A DNA stretch of 64,000 bases from Pomacea canaliculata. Taxonomy: Eukaryota > Mollusca > Gastropoda > Architaenioglossa > Ampullariidae. The position numbers were made by a program, and so were the translations under genes. The stretch is from NCBI RefSeq assembly GCF_003073045.1, contig NC_037595.1, forward strand, positions 3,100,001 through 3,164,000, read 5' to 3'. This document shows positions 23,164 to 32,981 of the stretch, piece after piece. The stretch's first letter is position 1; the number at the start of each line of letters is the position of its first letter. Below the pieces are notes generated by a model that had not been told where the DNA came from, did not search any database, and saw nothing but the letters and a program-made list of their open reading frames with translations.

Positions 23164-25847
23164 TTATATCTGTCTGCGCCTCCATACCCTGCGGCGGTTT
23201 TGAAACCATCTCTGGAAGGAAGAACCACAATGTTAATACGTGTCTCTGAAGTCGGTTGTTTAGTTAACAACTAGTGGACTAGACATTATAACTGTTTACT
23301 GTGCCTACCTTGACTCGTTTTTGCGACAGGCGCGTCCTTTGTGCAAGGGTTCTCCAGCGTGATGCTGGAGGGAACCTGTATATTTGGAAGTAATCGTCCA
23401 GGATTCTTTTTTGCCACGGCTTGAGCCTTCTTGGGCGGGGCCTCTGTCTGGCTGGTGGTTCTGCGACATGAAGGTACAGACAAGGTTCAGGATGTTTGTA
23501 ACTTTTAGGAAGAGTGTTTAAATGTGTCTGCGAGCGTGTGTGAACATCTACATGTAAACCACGCTCGCCGCACTCTTTCCCCTTTTTCAGCAAAAAGGTC
23601 CGGCCAACGATTAACACATTTAATGTTTAGGAAATTAAATAGTGACGAAATGTGAATGAAACAAAGAAAAATATCACTACTCCCTCCCCGCGCTACCCTC
23701 TCCTATGGTTGTCTGACGGGCTGGCGAGATTACAGACTGGACCAGCAGATTAAATCCAAACGGGTTACATCACAAAGTTCATAAATCTAAGGTGGCTAAT
23801 GCCACATCACTTGTATCGGTGAAGCTGATATATTCCTATGGAATCAATACCTACACCACACCATACAATACGAGGTGGTGTCTGGGTTACACCTTATACG
23901 GTTAAACGTTGCAGATCAACGCCGATGATCGTTAACGAATCTATAATCCTTCAGAGTAATCCACGGTGGCCAATGCCATATCACTTGTATGGGTGAAGTC
24001 GATACACTCCTATCGAATCCATACACATCAGAATACAAGCGATGACCTCTCACAGATGAACGTTGTAGATAACGTTGAAGGCCGTTAAAACAATGATAAC
24101 CCTCTTCAGAGCTCTTGTCTCACTGCTTACTCGTTCTCGTCTGTCCCGAGAAACCTTAGATCCACTAACTTAACTCCTCTTTTCCCACTCCTGACCAATC
24201 AGGCCATTAGCGACCAGGTAACTAGGACGACCTCTTCACAGTCTTTCTTGGAGACTGTGCCGACTAATCATAAGTACAATGTTGCAGGGTCGACATGGCT
24301 TCCGCCTCCATTGACTACCGTCGCCCTAGTTACGCTGTGCCACGCTCACTTACGTCAACTTCATACATGACGTAAACGAATGAGTCGCGCGAGCAGCAAA
24401 GAGAATGAAAAAAAAAATAGGAATCTAACTAGATTCGACTGAATCGCGAATCGTTACAATGTGTGTGTCGATGTTTGAACGTTTGAACTTCTACCGGTGT
24501 CGTCCGCGCCACTAAAGTCCGACCACCACCAACAACCACTTTGGACATTCCCCCAGCTGCAGAACAGTTCCAAGTAAATACCAACCCGCCAACCAAGGCA
24601 GAAATCATCGAAGCCAATCAAGCAACAACACGCACAGACAAAGCTCACTCGGCTCGCAGAAGAAGCAGCGATGACTGGCCTGACCAGTAACCATCAACAT
24701 CAAGAAGACGGAGGTAATGTGGGTTAACACCAAGCAAGAAGCCCCACTCCAACTACATGGAGAATGTATTACAGAGTCTGACCGTTTCACCTACCTTGGC
24801 AGCTTAGTCGGCAAAGATGGAGGTACAGATGATGTCAGAAGCCGAATAAACAAAGCCAGACTTGCATTCCACACCCTACGACCTATCTGGCACTCCAAGG
24901 CTTTGTCTCTACACACCAAGATCCGCATCCATAATACCAATGTACAGTCAGTCCTTCTGTATGGATCTGAGACATGGCGGGTGACAAATGCCATCACCAA
25001 CAAGATACAGAATTCGTCAACAGATGTCTGCGCCACATCCTCAACATCAGATGGACCGAGAAGATCTCCAATACCGCCCTGTGGGACGGAGCCAACCAAA
25101 AGCCTGCCAGCCAAGACATCAAGAAGCGGAAGTGGGGCTGGATTGCTCACACTTTATGAAAACCAGCCGACAGTTTAACAAGACAAGCTCGGAGCTGGAA
25201 CCCGCTGAACGGAAAGCACTCTGAGACGAGAATGAAAGAAACAAAGAAAGAAGTGGAACTTGACGATTCTGATAGAAAGACGCCTGACCTGCTTCTCTGT
25301 CTGTCTGCGAGGCCAACAGGTGCGAATGCTGTCCTCCTGGCCACAGGTGATAAAAGCAAGAACTGTCTTCGTTGCGTTTAAACCGCGGATGTGAACCGGC
25401 GAGCTGCTACTTGTGACACATCAACTCCTATTATTGAGGGAACAAGTCTACGGTTCCTAATTTCCTCTTCTAGAAAACTCCACTCAGAGCAAAGGCAAGA
25501 TTGATGACAGTGACCTCAAGGCGCAAACTAGAAAGGTCTAGAGTCTTTTAAAGTTTAGCTTCATTAGCAGAGTTGACAGCAACTCGTAAGCGATGGGCAT
25601 TTAGGTACCTCTGTGTGTGTGAGAGAGAGAGAATGCTTAACCTAACAATAATGACCCTGATAATTACAATGACCTTTGTTAATGACACGTACAGCTAAAC
25701 TAACACTGACAATAAAAATACGACCGCAGCGTGTTAAAGTACTCACCGGGTGGAGCTGGTGGAGCTTGTTGAGGCTCCTCCTGGCCCCAGACCCAGCCCG
25801 CAACGTAGCGATAGAGACGAATAGCCGCCCTCCATATAAATTGCATC
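23164..25847 (-). CDS. Small divergent homeobox gene A (three coding exons, ~99 residues)
   Basis: Coding exons on the minus strand: 25747-25846 (ATG; MQFIWRAAIRLYRYVAGWVW then a Gln/Pro-rich stretch), 23309-23460 (homeodomain positions to 46: WQKRILDDYFQIYRFPP, LAQRTRLSQKRVK) and 23164-23211 (RWFQNRRRVWRRRQI, stop). Phases match: G|AA at the first junction, phase 0 at the second. Counting from WFQN as 48-51, the diagnostic homeodomain residues L16, F20, L34, A35, L40, V45, W48, F49, N51 and R53 all fall in register with no gap. The intron between 46 and 47 is a site known in many PRD-class homeoboxes. An acceptor just before the ATG implies a 5' UTR exon near 26270-26330. Exon 3 ends at a donor-like GAG|GTAGGA 11 bases after the stop. 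The protein is little more than a homeodomain, so a nuclear DNA-binding role is inferred. No known class was assigned. Confidence 0.85.
23690..24459. other. Unidentified insertion in intron 1 of homeobox A
   Basis: This stretch is absent from homeobox B and C. It contains a degenerate ~165-bp tandem duplication: the theme GGCTAATGCC, ATATCACTTGTAT and GGTGAAG recurs at about 23.79 and 23.96 kb. The minus strand opens with TGTAACGATTCGCGA, which can be read as a long-terminal-repeat start, but no matching second end or target duplication was found. Identity therefore stays open. Confidence 0.4.
24470..25360 (+). mobile_element. LINE (non-LTR retrotransposon), internally deleted
   Basis: Plus-strand translation gives NTNPPTKAEIIEANQ, the linker and start of the RT domain. 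After a stop-ridden gap come MWVNTKQEAPLQLHGECI, FTYLGSLVGKDGG, RINKARLAFHTLRPIW and IRIHNTNVQSVLLYGSETW. A frame change later come FVNRCLRHILNIRW, KKRKWGWIAHTL and NPLN. The central RT block with the catalytic YxDD motif is missing. At least one frameshift (about 25010) and a stop after AHTL are visible. It lies in intron 1 of homeobox A, on the opposite strand. Confidence 0.8.
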
Positions 25848-26640
25848 CTGAAAAGATAGCAGTAGTGTAGTCATTCTTCAAAGCAGAATGAGTGAGTGAA
25901 CTGGTGTAGGGAAAATTTTACTGTTTTACACTTTTTGATTACCTGTCCGAAGCTTCAGACTATACGTTGTCAGATAATTCCGTTTTCCTTATTTAGGTCC
26001 CTCCCATCGGCGGCAATATTTTCTTTTTTTAAAGAGAATAGGGCTTTACTATCAAATTAAAAATTTTTATATTCTACTAGTTCTCTTTTCTTTTTGGTGT
26101 GTTGGTAGCCTTTTTGCGCTTTAAAACATGTATTTTTTTTGTACGACTTGGGCAGTTTTATTCCAAAACTTTTACATTTACTGCTTTTTGCGTGATATGG
26201 CTGCTAACACGGCATAAAACACAAATAAACAAACAAACACTACTACTAGTAATAATCATAATGTCTTACCTTCTTATCAGTTGACACACAGTCTCGTTTC
26301 TATCTCTTATTGAGATCCGTGACGCATTCTGAAAAATGTCGTCACTTACGCTACGTCAGGGTTCAACGAGGTCACATTCCTCGTGGCATGGAAATTCACC
26401 GATTTCAAAAAATCATAAAATAATAACTATAGTAGACAGAAAAAAATGAAACTAATAATAAGAGATCAAACTGTGTGAAACAAAAATGTTTACATTTGAA
26501 CCCTGCATAAACAGTCACTTATTATGTAGTATGTCACGACCAGCAGTCTGACATTGCTCATTCTTTGAAAACACGAGATCACTTTCAGGTTGGGACGTTC
26601 CGTTAGTTAATATACACGACGACTTCAACAATACATTGCA
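25848..26640 (-). promoter_or_regulatory. 5' flank and probable untranslated first exon of homeobox A
   Basis: The 5' side of the coding start is shared with homeobox B (32985-33900): the block containing CAGACTATACGTTGTCAGAT, the block with GTTGGTAGCCTTTTTGCGC, and a probable 5' UTR exon (about 26272-26330) ending at donor GTAAGACAT. This places transcription start upstream of about 26330. No TATA box could be assigned with confidence. An (AAAC) tract here is short, whereas it has expanded in B. Confidence 0.5.
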
Positions 26641-27710
26641 AATACATCAAACTTCCAAATAAAGTAATTTACCATGCACTTCTCCTCATACACAACATTC
26701 TCAGCGTGGCACTAACATACACCAAATATGACTAAACCCAAATACTAAGACAGCAGTTTCCACAATTGCGAACTTAAATCCATTGGTAGCTATGGCAACC
26801 TGTCAATTTCAAGGCACTGGTGAAGAGAAGTCTTAAAGAGCACTTTTCAAATCGCAAGAAAAGTCCACGTGCACAAATATTCAGCAACACACGCAAATCA
26901 AGGACTAAGGGTGCACATGTCCCGCTCTACCAGTTCGCTTCTCCTCAGACAATCGCAGAGCTTCTGGGAGACTACAGCGAGACTCTCCGGTCCCACTCGT
27001 TTCTTGAGTCTCCCCTCAGTAGCACAGTCTCCCCTCAGTAGCTCAGTCTCCCAGAAGCTCTGCGATTGTCTGCGGAGAAGCGAACTCTACTGCTGTGTGA
27101 GGGGAGTGAGGCGCCGGGCTCGGGACGGCTAGAGGTTGGACAGCCGGAGTCGACGCGACGACGACGACGACGACGACACCTGCAAATGGAAGGATGGTGG
27201 CCCGAGTAGAGGAACCCCCTCATCATCCCAAACAGCTAGAGAAGGCCTGTCTTCAGCAACTCTACTGCTGAGTGCGGGGAGCGAGGAGGACAAGAGTCGG
27301 CGTGAAAAAGTCAGCAGAGACCTGACTACAGAGAAGCAGGTGCCGAAGGACTGGGTACCATCGTCACCCACGTGGAGGGGACAGTGAATCATTCATACTC
27401 CTTTGAAGAATGATCAGGGTAAGAGCCCATGTTTGAACTGTTTAAGAAGACAGAGACACTTTGAGAAGCGAACTGGTAGAGCGGGACCTTAGTATTAAGT
27501 AGTGGTGCATGGGCACCCTTAGTCCTTGATTTGTGTGTTGCTGAATATTTAAGCACGTGGACTTTTCTTGCGATTTGAAAAGTGCTCTTTAAGACTTCTC
27601 TTTACCAGTTTAGTCATATTTGGTGTATGCTAGTGCAACGCTGAGAATGTTGTGTATGAGGAGAAGTGCATGGTAAATTACTTTATTTGGAAGATTTCAT
27701 GAATTTGCAA
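26637..27710. repeat. ~1.07-kb imperfect palindrome (foldback) between homeobox A and the GH3 fragment
   Basis: The left arm (26637-26945, with an ~85-bp insertion) and the right arm (27466-27710) are inverted copies. Shared landmarks are AAAGTAATTTACCATGCAC, AAGAGAAGTCTTAAAGAGCA and CTCTACCAGTTCGCTTCTC with their reverse complements. A nested inverted repeat (about 26932-26975 and 27046-27092) carries the AATCGCAGAGCTTCTGGGAG motif. The outer part of the arms is the homeobox 5' block. The centre holds an 83-codon acidic ORF (27136-27387) with an Asp run produced by (GAC)n, not recognised. Foldback structure could come from inverted duplication of the same segment. Confidence 0.8.
27136..27387 (+). 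other. Short acidic ORF inside the palindrome, not recognised
   Basis: An 83-codon open frame starting MDSRSRRDDDDDDDTCKWKD, then Ser-rich and charged. The Asp run comes from a (GAC)n tract. No homology is recognised and the opposite strand is also open, so coding status is doubtful. Confidence 0.2.
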
Positions 27711-27965
27711 TGTATTGGTACTATTGGACAGTAAGGAGAGTTGGCAGACTCATCCATGGTTCATTATATATATAATATTATATATAATAATTATAGCTGT
27801 TCTGTTCGGTAATCAGAAATCTCAGGTATGGTTTGATGCGGGAGTTTATTCACTTGGCTTTATCAGAAGTGCTAATTTTAACCTAAACCTGGCAAAAAAA
27901 ATTATTTTACTTTAAACTGCGAGAGAGACAACCACTCACATCGCTTTTCCATGATTTCATTTAGT

Positions 27966-28152
27966 GTAACAGTATAAATTCGTCGCAGGCAGTCATTAAT
28001 TTTCAGTGCGTTTTAGAAGTCTAGTAGGCAATACATGAATGTCCCACACGATGATGAGTGTATAACATGTTTGCATTATGTATTATGTCGGCAACAAACA
28101 ACATCGCTCCTCTCACGAGCAGTAAGAACACCGCGGGTCTCAGGACCTGCTG
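27966..28152 (+). repeat. Duplicated non-coding block, copy 2
   Basis: Direct copy of 15597-15785 with about 95% or more identity by eye, ending at CAGGACCTGCTGTCTG. Beyond it the two loci diverge. Confidence 0.85.
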
Positions 28153-29256
28153 TCTGAGCACTTCATGCCTCGCTCACGAGGTCCACAACTCACGTGGTGT
28201 CCAAAATACACGTGGTGTCCAAACTACACGTAGTGCCCAGTGACCCACGATTTCCACAGACAACAGGCCAATCACGCGCATCAACCTTCCATCCAACCTC
28301 TATTACACACCTGTCCGCTACAAATCCAAAGCAAATTAAGTAGGTGTAATTGAATTTTAAAAAAATGTTCACACAGGGTTGCACAGGATATATCATGCTA
28401 GCACAAGTTACATCTCCAGGAATTACACTTTGATAACCGTATATAAACTTCAAATGAATAAACATTGTTCTTGTCCCCCAAAAAATCAGATTGATGCATT
28501 TAATAATATTATTATCGGTGAGCTAAGAAGGTACAGTGCTGCGCGAAAGAAAAAAAAATCACAACGCAGCACCGAGTGCCTGAGAAGCAAATTTTCACCC
28601 GTGTTAAAAAATGTATATATGTTAAACTACAAAAAGACAAATATATGTGATACGCCGTTTAAAAGAGCATTTTAAACACATTTGCGTGGTTCTGAAGAAG
28701 GGGTCCCTGGGACCCCAAAGAATTTAGACTTAGCAGAAGCCCTGCATAAAGTACCAAACAAGTTCATATTTTATTTGAATATACATTAGAATTTAAATAT
28801 TACTTACTGTTTTCTTCTCATTGTCTGTTGTTTGTGTATTCGTTCATTTACGAGCTGTACATGTCTTTAAAAAATACGACAATGCGTGCATCACAGGTGG
28901 GTGACGCGCAAGTTTGGAAGCCGTTTGTGCTTCCCCCGGTGACCTGTGCAACACGTGATACGTATAGAAACACAGGCACACACGTATGTGTATGTGCGCA
29001 TGCGCATTGCGCGTTTCCTGTCATACTGGTGATGGTCTTCCTCATGGTGTTATCGATGATGATGATGATGATGAATAGTTCACTCTCACTAAAGCCATGT
29101 GACTGTGACTTTGTGGCTCTGTGCTACCAGTTCTATGATTGTGTAAATGTGACTGTGAATATGTGACTGTGAATATGTGACTGTGAATATGTGACTTGTG
29201 GTGCTGTGACTCTTGTAATTCCGTGATTCTGTTTTTATAAAGTGATTCTGTGTCAG

Positions 29257-30261
29257 GTGTCAGACAGAGACTGGAGGTCCACTTTTCTACCCGCCTTTAA
29301 AGCCTGTGTAGAGGCCGGCACTTACAGTCTCATGTGCAGCTACAACAGGCAAGTGCACGTGCCCTCCCGCCAACCCCTCTCGCTCACCTCTCCTTGACTT
29401 ACACTTGGCTCGTGACTAAAAGCGTTGAATCAATGAAACAAATAAATAATGATCATGTAGTGGTCAACTTACGAATGGTAATGTTTCACTCCGGTAGCCG
29501 CCATGTACAAGTTGTCCCAGACATGTGTATGTACATGTTTTAACGGCCAGTATGTGTATGTACATGTTTTAACGGCCAGTATGTGTATGTCCATGTTTTA
29601 ACGGCCAGTATGTGTGTGTACATGTTTTAACGGCCAATATGTGTACGTACATGTTTTAACGGCCAGTTTGTGTATGTACATGTTTTAACGGCCAGTATAT
29701 GTATGTACATGTTTTAACGGCCAGTATATGTATGTACATGTTTTAACGGCCAGTATGTGTGTGTACATGTTTTAACGGCCAGTATATGTATGTCCATGTT
29801 TTAACGGCCAGTATGTGTGTGTACATGTTTTAACGGCCAGTATATGTATGTACATGTTTTAACGGCCAGTATATGTATGTCCATGTTTTAACGGCCAGTA
29901 TGTGTGTGTCCATGTTTTAACGGCCAGTATGTGTATGTCCATGTTTTAACGGCCAGTATGTGTGTGTCCATGTTTTAACGGCCAGTATGTGTATGTCCAT
30001 CACATCATCAAGACACCTGTCTCTGTGTTTCAAGAATCAACGGTGTGCCGTCCTGCGCCAACAAGAAGCTGTTGACAGACATTCTGCGCACGGAGTGGGG
30101 CTTTAAGGGCTACGTGGTCAGCGATGAGATGGCCCTGGAGTGGATCATCACCGGTCATCACTACGCCAACGACAACGTCACGGCCGCTGCCACTGCAGTC
30201 GAGGCCGACGTCAGTCTGGAAATTTCACCGGACATAATCGACAATGTTTTCGCACACATTG
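29257..30261 (+). pseudogene. GH3 beta-xylosidase/beta-glucosidase, two orphan exons
   Basis: Exon 29257-29348 reads VSDRDWRSTFLPAFKACVEA and SLMCSYNR. Exon 30035-30261 reads INGVPSCANKKLLTDIL, EWGFKGYVVSDEMALEWI and continues to FAHIG. The junction AG|A keeps the frame, and the upstream donor is GCAAGT, a GC-AG intron. YVVSD carries the GH3 nucleophile Asp, and MCSYNxxNGVP is a family motif of beta-xylosidase-like GH3 enzymes. A full GH3 gene needs many more exons and none is found within several kb on either side, so this is a gene fragment, probably carried by segmental duplication. The intron has been expanded by a 29-bp minisatellite. Confidence 0.75.
29525..30000 (+). repeat. 29-bp minisatellite in the GH3 intron
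   Basis: About 16 copies of a unit built from ATGTTTTAACGGCCAGTATG and a variable TGTATGTAC/TCC part. Variants are interspersed, not grouped, as expected from repeated slippage or unequal exchange. Confidence 0.95.
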
Positions 30262-30989
30262 GTAAGTGTTTTACATGCATGTATGCGGGCGTGTCAGTCA
30301 GTCAGTCCAGTCAGTCAGTCAGTCCAGTCCAGTCCGGTCGGGTCAAGTCAAGTCGGGTCAAGTCTGTCAGTCAGTCAGTCAATCTGTCAGTCTGTCTGTC
30401 GGTCTGTGTGTCTGTCTGTCTGTGTAAAAGAAGCGGGCTGTCAGTCTAAGACACCTCTCTGTACTCTTTTCGCCTCACCTATGAAGTTGTCTCCCTTAAG
30501 CAGTAGATTCTACATCGACTGTTCATCTCAACTTCCAGCCTCCACTATATAACATCGTATTCTCTCCCCCTACCTCATTTTTTCATAGTTAGTTATAGAC
30601 ATAAATATTTCTATGCAGTATATGTCAGCAAAATCCAGCTAGTCTTTGTTTTCTTGATTTGAGATTCAGAAATAAATTTTATTTGATGCAGGTTCAGATG
30701 TTCAGCACTCCCACAGGGTGAAGAGTTAGGATCAGCTTGCCTCTGACACCACTGCCCACCCCACCAAGCATAGCCAACTGTGGAATACTGTCATTCCCCC
30801 ACTCTCTTCTTCTTTCTTACTCTCTTTCATGACATAAGTCAATTCCAATGATATACAGCATGTCGTCAAGCGTGTAACCAAGGTTTCAACAAAAGCCATT
30901 TAGGTATCAGCAGGAGGCTTTGAAAAACAAATTGCTGAGAGCAGATGTGAAAAACAAATCTATTTAGCAAATTTTTATGAAAAACACAC

Positions 30990-31090
30990 AGAATTATCAT
31001 TATACTCAGCTTTATTTATAGTGCATTCTGATTTTTGATGTTAGCAACAAACACTTCACAAAACAAATTTTGTGTACATTCTAGTCAATG
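30990..31090 (+). repeat. Duplicated 100-bp block, copy 2
   Basis: Near-identical to 16440-16538, including TAGTGCATTCTGATTTTT and GTACATTCTAGTCAATGG. Confidence 0.8.
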
Positions 31091-31612
31091 GAGACTTGGC
31101 CTCAACAAAGCTGCTAGCAATACTGATAGGTATGGTTGCATTTTCTATTAAAAATCTTTGATGTTAATGCTCCAGTCCACAGGAACCAAACCTTTGGTCT
31201 GCAAAAACATAAAGTAAAACGATAAATGCTAAACAAAAATTAACACATCTTGAACACTCTACTCTAAAAAAAAAGAAATATTTAAGTTTTCCCTATAACC
31301 ATGAAGCAGCTATTCAGAAATTTCAGCAACCGTCATAATAATTCCCTAAACTCTAAAGACTTCCAATGATTGTCCATAATAAAAGACAGCTCAGATGCCA
31401 AGGAAGTAAAAGATATAAAAATACTTTTAAAAAATGATTACATCATGTTCACAATGTCTTTTTCTTTCAGTTAAAGACAAAGAAACAAAATATGTTGAAA
31501 GATTGTCACATCCAGAAAGTCTCTGCTGCAAACATTCATTCCAGTAGAGAAATAATGTCTCATTGAAAATTTTCAGTACATGAAAATATTGGTGTGAAAA
31601 CTCAGTATGATG

Positions 31613-31720
31613 TTGCTTCATCATACACGAGGATATTTGGGTCTTTCATAATCGCTCGAGCAATGGCCATACAAGATGTTGTGATATACTGTGTCGTGGA
31701 ACAAAACACAGACCTTACAG
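31613..31720 (-). pseudogene. Second ABCB7-type fragment with internal deletion
   Basis: Minus-strand copy of the 22.6-23.0 kb transporter fragment. It keeps part of the Walker B exon (GATGTTGCTTCATCATACAC on the plus strand) joined directly to the start of the other exon (ATACAAGATGTTGTGATATA). About 295 bases containing the intron and signature motif are deleted relative to the other copy, between short similar sequences (CAATGGC). It continues without a break into the 3' side of homeobox B. Confidence 0.85.
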
Positions 31721-31863
31721 GGAGAGAAAAAAACAGATCTTTTACTATTCTGTCAAAATATCTTGATCTGTGATTTGTTAAGCTCGTGTAAGCTTTGCTT
31801 AATTTAATAACATATCTATAATACCGACAACTCTCGGAATGACATTTCCTCTCACCTCATTGT

Positions 31864-32981
31864 TTAGTGCTGTCTTTGGCACCATCTGCGTTTTTGGAAC
31901 CATCTCTGGAAGGAAGAACCACAATATTAATATGTGTCTCTGAAGTCAGGGTTGTTTAGTTAACAACTAGTGGACTAGGCATTGGACCTGTGTACTGTGC
32001 CTACCTGAATTTGTATTTGTGACAGGCCACTCCGTCGGCCCAGCATCCTTAGAGTCACAGGACCGACGTATTCTTCTTGCCTGAACTGGTCCTCGAGCAT
32101 GTCCACTTGCCATGGGCGTAGTGGTTGTCTCCTTGGTCTGGCTGGTGGTCCTGCAACATAAAGGGCAGACAAGGCTTCAGGATGTGTGTGTGGATGAATA
32201 AGATGTTATAAGATGCCACTTAAGTTCAGATAAGATGTTAATAAGTTTTAAGGCAACACAGTTTAGAGCAGAGCACAGTCCTGGCGTTGAAGAAACGAAG
32301 GAGACAGACAGACAGTAGTCAGTGACATGCCGGGAAGAACATACATACATACATACATACATACATACATACATACATACATACATACATACATACATAC
32401 ATACATACATACATACATACATACATACATACATACATACATACGTGGTTCGTAAATCAAAAATGGAAAACGGCATGGTCCACACTGGTCCACACTGCTA
32501 GAACAACTAAAAGTGTCAGTTAAAAAAGGCACAAAGTCCACTACAGTCAAAAATCCAAAGCAAGATGAAAGAACATGAGACAGAAGCCGTTAGTGGACGA
32601 AGATGTCTATTGTAAGTAATGACGCAGCACAAGCATAGAATAACAATCCACAACAGAGGCGAGCGGTGCAACAAACATTACAGATGAACGGGAGAAACCA
32701 AAACTCATCGTAGATCCACAGAAGATACAAAAACGTCAGAGCTGGTCCCCTCCAGCCAGTTAAGCGAAGGGACATCACTCTAGTATAACCTTTGTTAATG
32801 ACACGTACAGCTAAAATAACACTGGCAATAAAAATACGACCGCAGCGTGTTAAAGTACGCACCGGGTTGTGGTATTGGAGCTCGTGGAGCTCGTTGAGGT
32901 AGCTGCAGCTCCAGCTGGCCCCACGCCCCTCTTGTCACAAAGCGGAAGAGCCGCACAATGTATCTCCATATAAATTGCATC
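31864..32981 (-). CDS. Small divergent homeobox gene B (three coding exons, ~101 residues)
   Basis: Coding exons: 32863-32980 ([20 protein letters not shown] then Gln/Pro/Arg-rich), 32005-32150 ([35 protein letters not shown]) and 31864-31905 ([13 protein letters not shown], stop). Junction phases are as in gene A. W11, L16, F20, Y25, L34, L40, W48, F49 and R53 keep homeodomain spacing. Position 51 is Lys where almost all homeodomains have Asn, and 35 is Gly, so DNA binding may be altered or lost. Exon 3 ends at GAG|GTGAGA 8 bases after the stop. Introns and 5' flank are almost identical to those of A or C, but the exons are not. It sits between the deleted transporter fragment and lectin copy 2. 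No stop or frameshift interrupts it. Confidence 0.82.
32339..32443 (+). repeat. (CATA)n tetranucleotide microsatellite in intron 1 of homeobox B
   Basis: About 26 uninterrupted ACAT units. Absent from gene C at the same place, so a recent expansion. Confidence 0.97.

Noticed and set aside
23690-24459. Possible solo long terminal repeat in intron 1 of homeobox A
   Set aside because: Only one LTR-like end is apparent on the minus strand; no matching second end or target duplication was found, so it is listed as an unidentified insertion only.
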